DNA of 17,765 nt from DATNNN01 sp035601815 (GCA_035601815.1 DATNNN010000258.1:1-17765); one strand, 5' to 3'; shown: positions 1-7,054, counted from the first letter of the stretch. A program made the numbers and translations. Notes: generated by a model not told the origin, from the letters alone.

Positions 1-104
1 CCGCTCAGCTCGGTGACACGGCGGCGCAACATGCCGACGAGCTGCTCGGGGAGGGGGAGGCCTGCGCGGGTCGAGATCGTTCGCATGCGATCGCCCTTCG
101 TCAT
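1..104 (-). CDS. ftsK: Probable DNA translocase FtsK, N-terminal fragment
   Basis: Only the first 34 codons lie in the window; the rest continues beyond position 1. FtsK is a septum-anchored DNA translocase that clears and resolves chromosome termini at division. The visible residues end in LRRRVTELSG, an arginine-rich stretch before the expected first membrane segment. This resembles the N-terminus I know from rhizobial FtsK (a leucine/proline-containing helix, then RR..EL/MxG), and ftsK commonly lies next to amtB in this group. The start at 104 is the outermost ATG; an in-frame ATG at 86 is the alternative. The membrane and motor domains are out of view, so the call rests on a short match plus gene order. 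The upstream palindrome at 155-175 would sit in its promoter. Confidence 0.5.
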   Translation of the reverse strand, partial: MTKGDRMRTISTRAGLPLPEQLVGMLRRRVTELS

Positions 105-154
105 AGGTTTTACCGGCCGGCGCCCAGGTTGTGGCCGGGAAAGTAGGTACTGGC

Positions 155-175
155 TGGTTAAGGTCTCCTTAACCA
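155..175. promoter_or_regulatory. CtrA-type box upstream of the putative ftsK
   Basis: A perfect inverted repeat has 9-bp arms (TGGTTAAGG / CCTTAACCA) around a 3-nt centre (TCT). Inside it, TTAA at 158-161 and TTAA at 169-172 are separated by exactly 7 nt, the full consensus TTAA-N7-TTAA bound by the alphaproteobacterial cell-cycle regulator CtrA. Its centre is about 61 nt upstream of the minus-strand ATG at 104, where promoter control is expected. The other flank holds only the 3' end and terminator of amtB, so the putative ftsK is the sole plausible target. Binding is inferred from sequence alone. Confidence 0.6.
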
Positions 176-216
176 TCGACCGGCAGCCGGTATGGCCGCA
201 GGCGTTGCGCGGTTTC

Positions 217-251
217 AACAAAAAAGACCCGGGCGGTCGCCCGCCCGGGTC
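217..251 (-). terminator. Rho-independent terminator after amtB
   Basis: On the minus strand an 11-bp, almost entirely G+C stem closed by a 4-nt loop (226-251) is followed immediately by a run of six T (220-225) and then GTTG. It begins 23 nt beyond the amtB stop codon. This is a textbook intrinsic terminator and should separate glnK-amtB transcription from the downstream minus-strand gene, which would then need its own promoter. Confidence 0.9.
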
Positions 252-274
252 CAGGGTTCCTAGGAGGAGGACTT

Positions 275-1606
275 TTACTGAACTGCCTCGCCGTGCAGCG
301 CGAGGTCGAGACCTTCTTGCTCGATTTCCTTGGGGACACGAAGGCCGATGATGACGTCGACGATCTTGAGAAGGATCAGGGTGGCGATCGCGTCATAGGC
401 GAGCACGATGAGGATGCCGATGGCCTGGTTGACGACTTGACTCGGATTGCCTTCGATCAGGCCCGCGGTGCCGCCGTACTGCTCGATTGCGAACACGCCG
501 GTCAGAAGCGCGCCCACGATGCCGCCGACGGCGTGAACGCCGAAGGCGTCAAGGGCATCGTCGTAGCCGAACATGTGCTTCAAGCCGGTGGTGCCCCAGT
601 AGCAGAAGACGCCTGCCGCGATGCCGATGCAAAGCGCGCCGACCGGGCCGACAAAGCCCGAGGCCGGAGTGATCGCGACCAGCCCGGCAACCGCGCCGGT
701 GCAGATGCCGATCACGGTTGCCTTGCCGCGGATCGCCCACTCCACAAGCATCCAGGTGAAAGCCGCCATCGCGGTCGCGATCTGGGTCACGCCCATGGCC
801 ATGCCGGCCTGGACGTTGGCAGTGACGGCCGAGCCGGCGTTGAAGCCGAACCAGCCGACCCAGAGCATCGAGGCGCCGATGAAGGTCAGCACCATGTTAT
901 GCGGGGGCCCAGAGTCCTTGCGCTTGCCGAGAACGAGCGCGCACATCAGACCGGCAACGCCGGAGTTGATGTGCACCACCGTGCCGCCGGCGAAGTCAAG
1001 CACCTTGACGAACGCGGCGTCATTACCGCTGGAGAGGAAGCCGTCGCCGCCCCATACCCAGTGTGCAATCGGCGCGTAAACCAGGGTCGCCCACAGGCCG
1101 ATGAACCACAGCATCGCCGAGAATTTCATGCGTTCGGCGAATGCTCCGGCGATCAGCGCCGGGGTGATGATGGCGAACGTCATCTGGAAGCAGACGTAGA
1201 CCATCTCCGGGATTGTCTTCGCCAACGGATTGACCGAGGGCGGAAGCTTGCCGGCGATGTCGCTGACGATGCCCTGCAGGAATAGGCGGTCGAAACCGCC
1301 GAGGTAGGGCGTGCCATCACGGAACGCAGTGCTGTAGTTCACGACTACCCACAGTATGGTCACGAGACAGGCGATGGCGAAGCTCGTCATCACGGTGTCG
1401 CCGACATTCTTCTTCCGGACCATGCCTCCGTAGAACAGGCCGAGACCGGGTATCGTCATCATCAGAACGAGCGCGACCGAAGTCAGCATCCAGGCGGTAT
1501 CGCCTGTGTCGATCTTCGGGGCCTCTTCGGCGAATGCCGGCACCGCGGCAATCATCGCCGTCAAGAACGCGGGCAGCCCCGCGCGAAACCAGTTGTTCGA
1601 TGTCAT
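275..1606 (-). CDS. amtB: Ammonium transporter AmtB
   Basis: Inner-membrane ammonium channel of the Amt/Mep/Rh family, 443 aa from the chosen start. A signal peptide is visible at residues 1-26 (cleavage near AFA|EE), as in E. coli AmtB, followed by about eleven hydrophobic segments. The pore twin histidines are identifiable as His182 (in IAHWVWG) and His358 (in FGVHAVGG), and the family segment DFAGGTVVHINSG lies at about 205-216. The start at 1606 is preferred because a GGAG lies 9 nt upstream and the protein then begins with the signal peptide; an in-frame ATG 15 nt further up has no good ribosome site. It follows glnK by 40 nt, the conserved pairing in which GlnK plugs the channel when nitrogen is plentiful. 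An intrinsic terminator follows the gene. Confidence 0.96.
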   Translation of the reverse strand: MTSNNWFRAGLPAFLTAMIAAVPAFAEEAPKIDTGDTAWMLTSVALVLMMTIPGLGLFYGGMVRKKNVGDTVMTSFAIACLVTILWVVVNYSTAFRDGTPYLGGFDRLFLQGIVSDIAGKLPPSVNPLAKTIPEMVYVCFQMTFAIITPALIAGAFAERMKFSAMLWFIGLWATLVYAPIAHWVWGGDGFLSSGNDAAFVKVLDFAGGTVVHINSGVAGLMCALVLGKRKDSGPPHNMVLTFIGASMLWVGWFGFNAGSAVTANVQAGMAMGVTQIATAMAAFTWMLVEWAIRGKATVIGICTGAVAGLVAITPASGFVGPVGALCIGIAAGVFCYWGTTGLKHMFGYDDALDAFGVHAVGGIVGALLTGVFAIEQYGGTAGLIEGNPSQVVNQAIGILIVLAYDAIATLILLKIVDVIIGLRVPKEIEQEGLDLALHGEAVQ

Positions 1607-1646
1607 GGGAGGAAGCTCCATCACTTGGCTGAGGTTTTTTGGGGGT

Positions 1647-1985
1647 TCAGAGCGCATCGGCGTCGGTTTCGCCGGTGCGGATGCGCACAGCATTTTCGAT
1701 CGGGTAGACGAATATTTTTCCGTCGCCGATCTGGCCGGTTTTGGCGGCCGCCGTGATGGCGCCAATTACTTTCTGAACTTGGTTCGTTGCGACCGCGACC
1801 TCGATCTTGAGCTTCGGCAGGAAGTTCACGACATATTCGGCACCGCGATAGATCTCGGTATGCCCCTTCTGCCGGCCGAAGCCCTTGACCTCGGTAACAG
1901 TCAGTCCGTGGACGCCGATGCCGGTGAGGGCGTCACGCACCTCCTCCAGCTTGAACGGCTTGATGATGGCCATGACTATCTTCAT
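1647..1985 (-). CDS. glnK: Nitrogen regulatory protein PII, GlnK type
   Basis: Small trimeric signal-transduction protein (112 aa, the family's normal length) that senses ATP/ADP and 2-oxoglutarate and gates AmtB. The T-loop is intact: Tyr51, the uridylylation target of GlnD, lies in RGAEYVVNF. The B-loop region is recognisable as TGQIGDGKIFV (about residues 83-93). It starts MKIVMAIIKPFKL, as PII proteins do, and an AGGA sits just upstream of the ATG. Co-transcription with amtB 40 nt downstream is expected. A paralogous GlnB elsewhere in the genome is likely in this group; the amtB linkage argues for GlnK here. Expression is probably nitrogen-controlled through the sigma-54-like element at 2102-2118. 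Confidence 0.96.
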   Translation of the reverse strand: MKIVMAIIKPFKLEEVRDALTGIGVHGLTVTEVKGFGRQKGHTEIYRGAEYVVNFLPKLKIEVAVATNQVQKVIGAITAAAKTGQIGDGKIFVYPIENAVRIRTGETDADAL

Positions 1986-2101
1986 GTGGTCCTGTCCCCG
2001 CTTGCGCGGCTCGGCGGTGGCCGTGGCCGGCGTTTTGTTCGGGCTTCGGCGCGTGAAGACGGGCGAGTCCCGGCCCCAGCGCCGGCGCCGCGCAATTAGA
2101 A

Positions 2102-2118
2102 TTCAAGGGCCGTGCCAA
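2102..2118 (-). promoter_or_regulatory. Sigma-54-like promoter element before glnK
   Basis: On the minus strand TTGGCACG is followed after 4 nt (GCCC) by TTGAA. The -24 half matches the RpoN consensus TGGCACG fully and the spacing to the -12 half is exact, but the invariant -12 GC dinucleotide reads GA. It lies about 120 nt upstream of the glnK start, giving a 5' leader of roughly 105 nt. RpoN/NtrC control of glnK-amtB is well established in Proteobacteria. The rest of the 296-nt gap (1986-2281) shows no gene. At 2206-2220 there is an imperfect palindrome (11 of 15 positions symmetric) that could be a poor NtrC site, but its half-site spacing is not canonical. Confidence 0.5.
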
Positions 2119-2281
2119 CTGCGACGGGTCGGCTAGCTCATTGATCGGGCATTAGGAATCGTCGCGGAGCGAGCCCTGCCGGCTATCGGGTTCGCGCCCA
2201 TCGACGCGCCATGATTGCACAAAGTTTAGGCGGGGAGCTACGGGTGCCGAAATCGACGGCGGCGCAACCGGCGGGGAAAGT

Positions 2282-3160
2282 TCAGGCGGGCGGGCGGTCT
2301 TCCTTGGGGCGAAGCCGTAGCAACCCTTCCTGAATTACCGTCGCCACGAGGCGGCCGTCGCGGGCGAAGATCAGCCCGCGGGCGAGACCCCGGTTGCCTT
2401 CGGCGTTCGGGGTGTCCTGGGCGTAGAGCAGCCACTCGTCGGCGCGGAAGGGGCGGTGGAACCACAGCGCATGGTCGAGGCTCGCCGCCTGGATCGAGCG
2501 GGAGAAAACAGTGCGGCCGTGCGGAATGAGCGCCGTGTCGAGGAGCGTCATGTCCGACGCGTAGGCGAGCACGCACTTATGGATCGCCGGGTCGTTGGGC
2601 AGCTTGTCGTTGGCGCGGATCCACACATGAAAATGCGGATCGCGGTGCTCGCGCGAGAGATAGCGCATGTACTCGACGGGTCTGAGCTCGATCGGCCGCT
2701 CGCGCTCGTAATAGCGGCGCACGGGGTCCGGCATCATGGGCAGGAGCTTCTGCCGCACGTCCTGCTCGCTCGGCAGCTCCTCGGGCCCCGGCACCTTCGG
2801 CATCTCCGCCTGATGCGAGAATCCCTCCTCGACCCGCTGGAACGAGCAGAGCATGGAGAAGATCGCTTGGCCGTGCTGGATCGCCTTGACCCAGCGGGTG
2901 GTGAAGCTTTTGCCGTCCCGCATGCGCTCGACCTCGTAGATGATCGGCACCTTGGGGTCGCCGGGAAGAATGAAATACGCGTGCAGCGAATGGACGGGAC
3001 GGTCCTCCACCGTGCGGGTCGCCGCCACGAGTGCTTGGCCGATCACCTGGCCGCCGAATACCCGCTGCCAGCCCGCCTGGGGGCTGCGGCCGCGGAACAG
3101 GTTCACCTCCAGCGGCTCGATATCGAGAATTTCGAGCATTTCGCGGACGGCGTCTGACAT
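2282..3160 (-). CDS. tesB: Acyl-CoA thioesterase II (TesB)
   Basis: Cytoplasmic thioesterase that hydrolyses medium- and long-chain acyl-CoA to free fatty acid and CoA; 292 aa, the usual length for the double-hotdog TesB family. The N-terminal hotdog carries GRSPQAGWQRVFGGQVIGQA and the C-terminal one carries the LAYASDMTLLDTALIPHG segment, which holds the catalytic Asp region, with the conserved Gln in VIQEGLLR near the end. The start at 3160 gives MSDAVREML, typical of rhizobial homologues, with a GAGAGAG purine stretch just upstream; an ATG 30 nt further upstream is less likely. It is divergent from the FAD hydroxylase at 3280 and lies upstream of glnK on the same strand, but the 296-nt gap and a promoter candidate suggest separate transcription. 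Confidence 0.93.
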   Translation of the reverse strand: MSDAVREMLEILDIEPLEVNLFRGRSPQAGWQRVFGGQVIGQALVAATRTVEDRPVHSLHAYFILPGDPKVPIIYEVERMRDGKSFTTRWVKAIQHGQAIFSMLCSFQRVEEGFSHQAEMPKVPGPEELPSEQDVRQKLLPMMPDPVRRYYERERPIELRPVEYMRYLSREHRDPHFHVWIRANDKLPNDPAIHKCVLAYASDMTLLDTALIPHGRTVFSRSIQAASLDHALWFHRPFRADEWLLYAQDTPNAEGNRGLARGLIFARDGRLVATVIQEGLLRLRPKEDRPPA

Positions 3161-3185
3161 GCTCTCTCTCGAAGGCCGGGAGGGC

Positions 3186-3236
3186 CGCAACCGGATTGCC
3201 CGTGAGCGCTTGCGCCGTCAAGGGTTGCCGGTTGCG
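3186..3236. repeat. Spaced 9-bp inverted repeat in the tesB/hydroxylase divergent region
   Basis: The arms CGCAACCGG (3186-3194) and CCGGTTGCG (3228-3236) are perfect reverse complements separated by 33 nt. They lie in the 119-nt region from which tesB and the FAD hydroxylase are transcribed in opposite directions. A shared operator or a large hairpin is possible; in GC-rich DNA chance is also possible. No clear -35/-10 pair is visible here. Confidence 0.35.
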
Positions 3237-3279
3237 ACAAGCCGAGCGCGCGGCGCACTATGGCACCAGCGGAGAAGAC

Positions 3280-4503
3280 ATGACGTTGAAGCGCATTGAG
3301 GTTCTGATCGCGGGCGGCGGCGTCGCGGGGCTCGGCCTCGCGGTGGCGCTCGGGTGCGCGCTCGGGCCGGGGTTCGCGGTAGCGGTATGCGATCCGGCGC
3401 TCAGTCGGGAGCCTGCCGCCGACGACCGGGTATCGGCGATCGCCGCCGGCGCGCGGCGCCTCCTCACCGTGCTCGGCGTCTGGCCGCGGTTGCGGGAGCC
3501 GATTCAGCCGATCCGCGAGATGGCGATCACGGATAGCCGGCTCCCCGATGCGGTGCGTCCCACCTTCCTCGCCTTCGACACCGAGGTGGAGCTGGGCGAG
3601 CCATTCGCCCACATGGTGGAGAACCGCGCGCTTCTCGTCGCGCTGCGCGCAGCGGCACAGGAAGCGGGCGCGCATCTCCTGCCGCTCGCCGTCGATCACT
3701 TCGCTGCGCCGAACGGAGCGATGGACGTCGTGCTCGGCGATGGCTCGCGTATCGCGGCGCGATTACTCGTCGCCGCCGACGGCGGCCGTTCTCACGTCAG
3801 GACCGCCGCCGACATTCCCATGGTGCGGTGGTCCTATGGCCAGTCGGGTATCGTCGCCACAGTAAGCCACGAGCGCGATCACGAAGGCCGCGCCGAGGAG
3901 CATTTCCTTCCGGGCGGACCGTTCGCCATCCTGCCGCTCCCGGGCCGGCAGAGCTCGATCGTGTGGACCGAGCCGATGGCGGAGGCGGAGCGTCTGGTGG
4001 CGCTGCCGCCCGAGGATTTCCATGCCGAGCTCGAGCGGCGCTTCGGCCTCAAGCTCGGCGAGATCGAGGTGAAGTCGCCGCCGCGCGCCTACAAGCTCGA
4101 CTACGCCATCGCGCGCCGCTTCGTCGGCGATCGTCTGGCGTTGATCGGCGACGCGGCGCACGTAATTCATCCGATCGCAGGCCAGGGACTCAATCTCGGG
4201 CTGCGCGACGTGGCGGCGCTCGCCGAATGCATCGCCGAGGCGGCGCGGCTCGGGCTCGACCCCGGCGACGTGGAGGTTCTGCAGCGCTACGAGCGCTGGC
4301 GGCGGTTCGATACCACGGCGATGGGGGTGGCCACCGACGGCCTCAACCGGCTGTTCTCAAACCAGTCGGACGTCCTGCGCGCGGCGCGCGACTTCGGGCT
4401 CGGGGTCGTGGACCGGCTGCCGGGGCTAAAGAAGATGTTCGTGCGCGAGGCGGCCGGGCTCACCGGGTCGGTGCCGAAGCTCCTGCGCGGCGAGGCGCTC
4501 TAG
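3280..4503 (+). CDS. UbiH/UbiF/COQ6-family FAD-dependent ubiquinone hydroxylase
   Basis: Flavoprotein monooxygenase, 407 aa, expected to hydroxylate the ring of a polyprenylated ubiquinone precursor. The three hallmarks of the class are visible: the N-terminal Rossmann GGGVAGLGL (about residues 12-20), the middle DG motif (VAADGGRS, Asp167), and the C-terminal GD motif (LIGDAAHVIHPIAGQGLNLG, Asp291), which binds the FAD ribityl/phosphate part. The HPIAGQGLNLGLRD stretch is diagnostic of the UbiH/COQ6 group. The start at 3280 has GGAGAAG at good spacing and begins just before the FAD-binding strand. Which ring position it oxidises cannot be read from sequence; in Alphaproteobacteria single enzymes (UbiL, UbiM) may replace UbiH, UbiI and UbiF, so no symbol is assigned. 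Its stop overlaps that of the convergent Trm112-like gene. Confidence 0.9.
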   Translation: MTLKRIEVLIAGGGVAGLGLAVALGCALGPGFAVAVCDPALSREPAADDRVSAIAAGARRLLTVLGVWPRLREPIQPIREMAITDSRLPDAVRPTFLAFDTEVELGEPFAHMVENRALLVALRAAAQEAGAHLLPLAVDHFAAPNGAMDVVLGDGSRIAARLLVAADGGRSHVRTAADIPMVRWSYGQSGIVATVSHERDHEGRAEEHFLPGGPFAILPLPGRQSSIVWTEPMAEAERLVALPPEDFHAELERRFGLKLGEIEVKSPPRAYKLDYAIARRFVGDRLALIGDAAHVIHPIAGQGLNLGLRDVAALAECIAEAARLGLDPGDVEVLQRYERWRRFDTTAMGVATDGLNRLFSNQSDVLRAARDFGLGVVDRLPGLKKMFVREAAGLTGSVPKLLRGEAL

Positions 4504-4697
4504 CGCGCGGGCTCGTCAAGGCGGCGCGCTTCCTCGGGCAGCATGATCGGGATGCCGTCGCGGATCGGGTAGGCGAGCTTGGCCTTGCGCGACACCAGCT
4601 CCTGGCGTTCGCGGTCGTACTCTAGCGGACCCTTGGTGAGCGGGCACACCAGGATCTCGAGGAGCTTGGGGTCGATGGCGGTGCGGTCGGCGCCCAT
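4500..4697 (-). CDS. Trm112-like small protein (UPF0434)
   Basis: A 65-aa protein of the Trm112/YcaR family. Eukaryotic and archaeal Trm112 activates several RNA and protein methyltransferases; the bacterial role is not settled. The family signature DPKLLEILVCPLTKGPLEY lies near the N-terminus, followed by the conserved LAYPIRDGIPIMLPEEAR. Only one cysteine (Cys18) is present, so the zinc site of longer homologues is absent, as is common in this bacterial subgroup. A GAGGGA ribosome site precedes the ATG, and the gene follows the LON-domain gene by 24 nt, so co-transcription is likely. Its TAG overlaps the TAG of the convergent hydroxylase within one CTAG. Confidence 0.92.
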   Translation of the reverse strand: MGADRTAIDPKLLEILVCPLTKGPLEYDRERQELVSRKAKLAYPIRDGIPIMLPEEARRLDEPAR

Positions 4698-4721
4698 GGA
4701 TTTTGTCCCTCGCCTATAAGC

Positions 4722-5390
4722 TTATTGCATCGGCAGGTCGTTGTCGTCGCCTTGCCGGGCGAGCGAGATTTCGGTGACCGCGATCAGGAGATCGGCGCGG
4801 GCCTTGAGATCAGGGGCCTCCAGGAGGGCTTGCTTCTCGCGGGCGCCGAACGGCGACATCATAGAAAGGCCGTTCACCAGCGCCTCCGTCGGCGCGCCGC
4901 GGATACCGTTCCAGTCGGCCTCGATGCGATTGGCGTCGAGATAATTCTTGAGCGTGCGCAAGAGCGCGTCGCGGTCCACCGTATCCTCGCCATGGTGCGG
5001 GTCGAAATCCGCGGCAAAGGGCGAGAAATCGATCCGGCATTGGCGGTAGGGCGTGAGCGTGGTGAGCTCGTCGGCGATACGGAATCGCGCGATGCCGGTG
5101 AGCGTGATCAGGTAGCGCCCGTCTCCGCTCTCGGCGAGCTGGGTGACGCGGCCGGCACAGCCGATGGCGTAGAGCGCGGGATGGGATGACGCGCCGCGGC
5201 TCTCGTCGGGCTGGATCATGCCGATGACGCGCGCGCCTTTCATTGCATCGTCGATCATGGCGAGGTAGCGCGGCTCGAAGATGTTGAGCGGCATCTCCAC
5301 CCGCGGCAGCAGGAGCGCGCCGGCGAGGGGAAACACTGGGATGATCGGCGGAAGATCGCCGGCGGCGCGATAGGCGATGTTGGTCGCCAT
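4722..5390 (-). CDS. LON substrate-binding domain protein (no ATPase or protease)
   Basis: A 222-aa stand-alone LON N-terminal domain (PUA-like fold). It starts with a short leader, then IIPVFPLAGALLLPRVEMPLNIFEPRY, the characteristic opening of this domain, and continues with the strand-rich GCAGRVTQL and YLITLTGIARFRI segments. It has no Walker motif or Ser-Lys dyad, so it cannot be Lon protease; substrate or peptide binding is the usual inference. The start at 5390 has GGAG 7 nt upstream and lies 23 nt after the cnoX stop. The cnoX-LON-Trm112 order is, to my knowledge, conserved in Rhizobiales and suggests a role in protein quality control, which remains unproven. Confidence 0.9.
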   Translation of the reverse strand: MATNIAYRAAGDLPPIIPVFPLAGALLLPRVEMPLNIFEPRYLAMIDDAMKGARVIGMIQPDESRGASSHPALYAIGCAGRVTQLAESGDGRYLITLTGIARFRIADELTTLTPYRQCRIDFSPFAADFDPHHGEDTVDRDALLRTLKNYLDANRIEADWNGIRGAPTEALVNGLSMMSPFGAREKQALLEAPDLKARADLLIAVTEISLARQGDDNDLPMQ

Positions 5391-5413
5391 TTCTGGTCTC
5401 CGCGCGACGAGCA

Positions 5414-6319
5414 TCAGGAAAACAGGATCGACGACAAACGGCGGCGGCCTTCCACCGTCTGCGGATCGGTCTGCCCCCAGGCCTCGAAGAACTGGACGAG
5501 CTGCTTGCGCGCCGCGTCGTCGTTCCATTTGCGTTCGCGGCGGATGATTTCTAGCAACTGCTCGAGCGCTTCCTCGCGGCGGCTATGGGCATTCAGCGCG
5601 ACGGCGAGATCGAGGCGCGCCTGGAAGTCGAGAGGGTTGGCCTTGACCTTCTCTTCCAGCGCCGCCGGGTCGCCGGCCTTGCTCCCCTGCTCGGCGAGTT
5701 CGAGCGCGGCGCGCGCCGCCGACACCGCCGGGTCGTTCTCCTTGCCCTTGGGAATGAGCTGGAGCGTCGCGCGCGCCGGTTGCAGGTTGCCGGCCTTGAC
5801 GTGGCTGCGCGCAAGACCGGCGAGCGCAGAGACGCTTTCCGGCTCGGTGGCGAGCACCTGGGCGTACATTTCGGCGGCGCCGGTGGCGTCACCCTTGGCG
5901 AGAAGTTCGGCGGCGGCCTTGAGCGTGTCGACTCCCTCGCTGCCACCGGCCTTGCCGCCAAGGCGATCGACGAACGCCTGTACCTGGCTTTCCGGAAGCG
6001 CGCCCATGAATCCGTCCGCCGGTTGGCCGTTGACGAAGGCGAACACCGCCGGGATCGATTGGATGCCGAGCTGGCCCGGGATCGCCGGATGCTCATCGAT
6101 GTTCATCTTGACGAGCTTCACCTTGCCCTTGGCGTTACGCACCACCTTTTCGAGCACCGGCGTCAGCGCCTTGCACGGGCCGCACCACTCGGCCCAGAAA
6201 TCGACGAGTACCGGACGCTTCTTCGATTCCTCAATCACGTCCTTCACAAAGGCCTGCGTGGTCGTGTCGGAAACGAGGTCGTCCTTCGGCGCGGCGACGC
6301 TCGGTTGGTTCATCAGCAT
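5414..6319 (-). CDS. cnoX: CnoX/YbbN chaperedoxin (thioredoxin-TPR protein)
   Basis: A 301-aa cytoplasmic protein. Residues about 15-125 form a thioredoxin fold with an intact active site WCGPC (Cys46, Cys49) and the cis-proline loop (SIPAVF, Pro90). After a Gly-rich linker near 125-130, alpha-helical TPR-like repeats fill the C-terminus (AAEMYAQVLATEPESVSALAGLAR and related units). This is the CnoX/YbbN family, a holdase that protects proteins from oxidation and hands them to GroEL. E. coli YbbN has lost the CxxC disulphide activity, whereas alphaproteobacterial forms such as that of Caulobacter keep it, as seen here. The ATG at 6319 is followed by another at 6313, and neither has a strong ribosome site, so the exact start is uncertain. 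It is first in a run with the LON-domain and Trm112-like genes. Confidence 0.93.
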   Translation of the reverse strand: MLMNQPSVAAPKDDLVSDTTTQAFVKDVIEESKKRPVLVDFWAEWCGPCKALTPVLEKVVRNAKGKVKLVKMNIDEHPAIPGQLGIQSIPAVFAFVNGQPADGFMGALPESQVQAFVDRLGGKAGGSEGVDTLKAAAELLAKGDATGAAEMYAQVLATEPESVSALAGLARSHVKAGNLQPARATLQLIPKGKENDPAVSAARAALELAEQGSKAGDPAALEEKVKANPLDFQARLDLAVALNAHSRREEALEQLLEIIRRERKWNDDAARKQLVQFFEAWGQTDPQTVEGRRRLSSILFS

Positions 6320-6396
6320 TGCGGCTCGACTCCGCGGATCGGGTTCGGGGTGATTGTCCCCGCCGGATAGATGGGAGGAAAGTGAGCGGAATGCAA

Positions 6397-6918
6397 TCAG
6401 ACCGGCCCCGATAAGGCTGCGACCAGCGGGTCATGGCCGGTGGCGGCAAGAAAGCGAAGGAGGTCAGGGGCGGCGAGGGAGGTGGTGGCCGTGTTGGTGA
6501 GGGGATGGAAGTTGAGCGTGGCGTGCTCCATGAGAGCCCGGTCGAGCACCACGGTCACCCGGCGAGCCTGGTCGTTCATCGCCGCGAACGGCGTGACCGA
6601 GCCGGGCTCGACCCCGAGGGCGGCGCGCAGGACCTCCGGCTTGCCGAAGGAGAGCCGACCGGAGGCGCCGATCCGGCGATGCAGGGACTTGAGATCGATC
6701 GCCGCGTCCTCGCCCGCGACCACCAGGAACAGGCGATCCTTGCGGTCGACGAGAAAGAGATTTTTCGTGTGCGCGCCAGCGATCTCCCCGCGGAGCGCGC
6801 GCGACTGCTCCACCGTGAACAGCGGCGGATGGCTTACCGTATTCGGGGCGATGCCGAGCCCTTCGAGAAAGGCAAAGAGATCGTCGGCAGTGGCGGGCGG
6901 GGGCTCTGAAGGTTGCAT
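6397..6918 (-). CDS. Ala-tRNA(Pro) deacylase, stand-alone YbaK/ProX-type editing protein
   Basis: A 173-aa free-standing editing domain of the INS/YbaK superfamily. It hydrolyses alanine mischarged onto tRNA(Pro) by prolyl-tRNA synthetase, the job that Pro-RS with an inserted editing domain does in other bacteria. Alphaproteobacterial Pro-RS generally lacks that insertion, which explains a trans-acting protein (ProXp-ala, also called PrdX). Visible features are the essential lysine (AHTKNLFL, Lys52), the GxxxP loop (GVEPGSVTPF, about 102-111) and the conserved LNFHPLTNTATT with His138 near the end. Length and N-terminus fit the family. It is divergent from tRNA-Gly and lies 77 nt upstream of cnoX on the same strand, so read-through is possible. 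I saw no clear promoter. Confidence 0.92.
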   Translation of the reverse strand: MQPSEPPPATADDLFAFLEGLGIAPNTVSHPPLFTVEQSRALRGEIAGAHTKNLFLVDRKDRLFLVVAGEDAAIDLKSLHRRIGASGRLSFGKPEVLRAALGVEPGSVTPFAAMNDQARRVTVVLDRALMEHATLNFHPLTNTATTSLAAPDLLRFLAATGHDPLVAALSGPV

Positions 6919-6979
6919 TGAGCGGCGCTTTTGGCATAGAACCGCGGGCCGGCGAAAGCCGCGCTACGTCACGATGGAT

Positions 6980-7054
6980 GCGGGTGTAGCTCAGGGGTAG
7001 AGCACAACCTTGCCAAGGTTGGGGTCGTGGGTTCGAATCCCATCGCCCGCTCCA
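6980..7054 (+). tRNA. tRNA-Gly (anticodon GCC)
   Basis: A complete 75-nt cloverleaf with encoded CCA can be folded by eye. Acceptor arms are 6980-6986 and 7044-7050 (six Watson-Crick pairs plus one G-U). The D arm is 6989-7003 with GCTC/GAGC. The anticodon arm pairs CAACC (7005-7009) with GGTTG (7017-7021) around loop TTGCCAA, giving anticodon GCC at 7012-7014, which reads GGC and GGU. The T arm has the canonical GTTCGAATCC. The discriminator base is U and CCA occupies 7052-7054. The gene stands alone and faces the 3' end of ggt; no integrase or attachment duplication is seen nearby. Confidence 0.97.

Noticed and set aside
1986..2281. Possible small gene in the largest intergenic gap
   Set aside because: The short open frames here lack ribosome sites and family resemblance; regulatory sequence explains the gap better.
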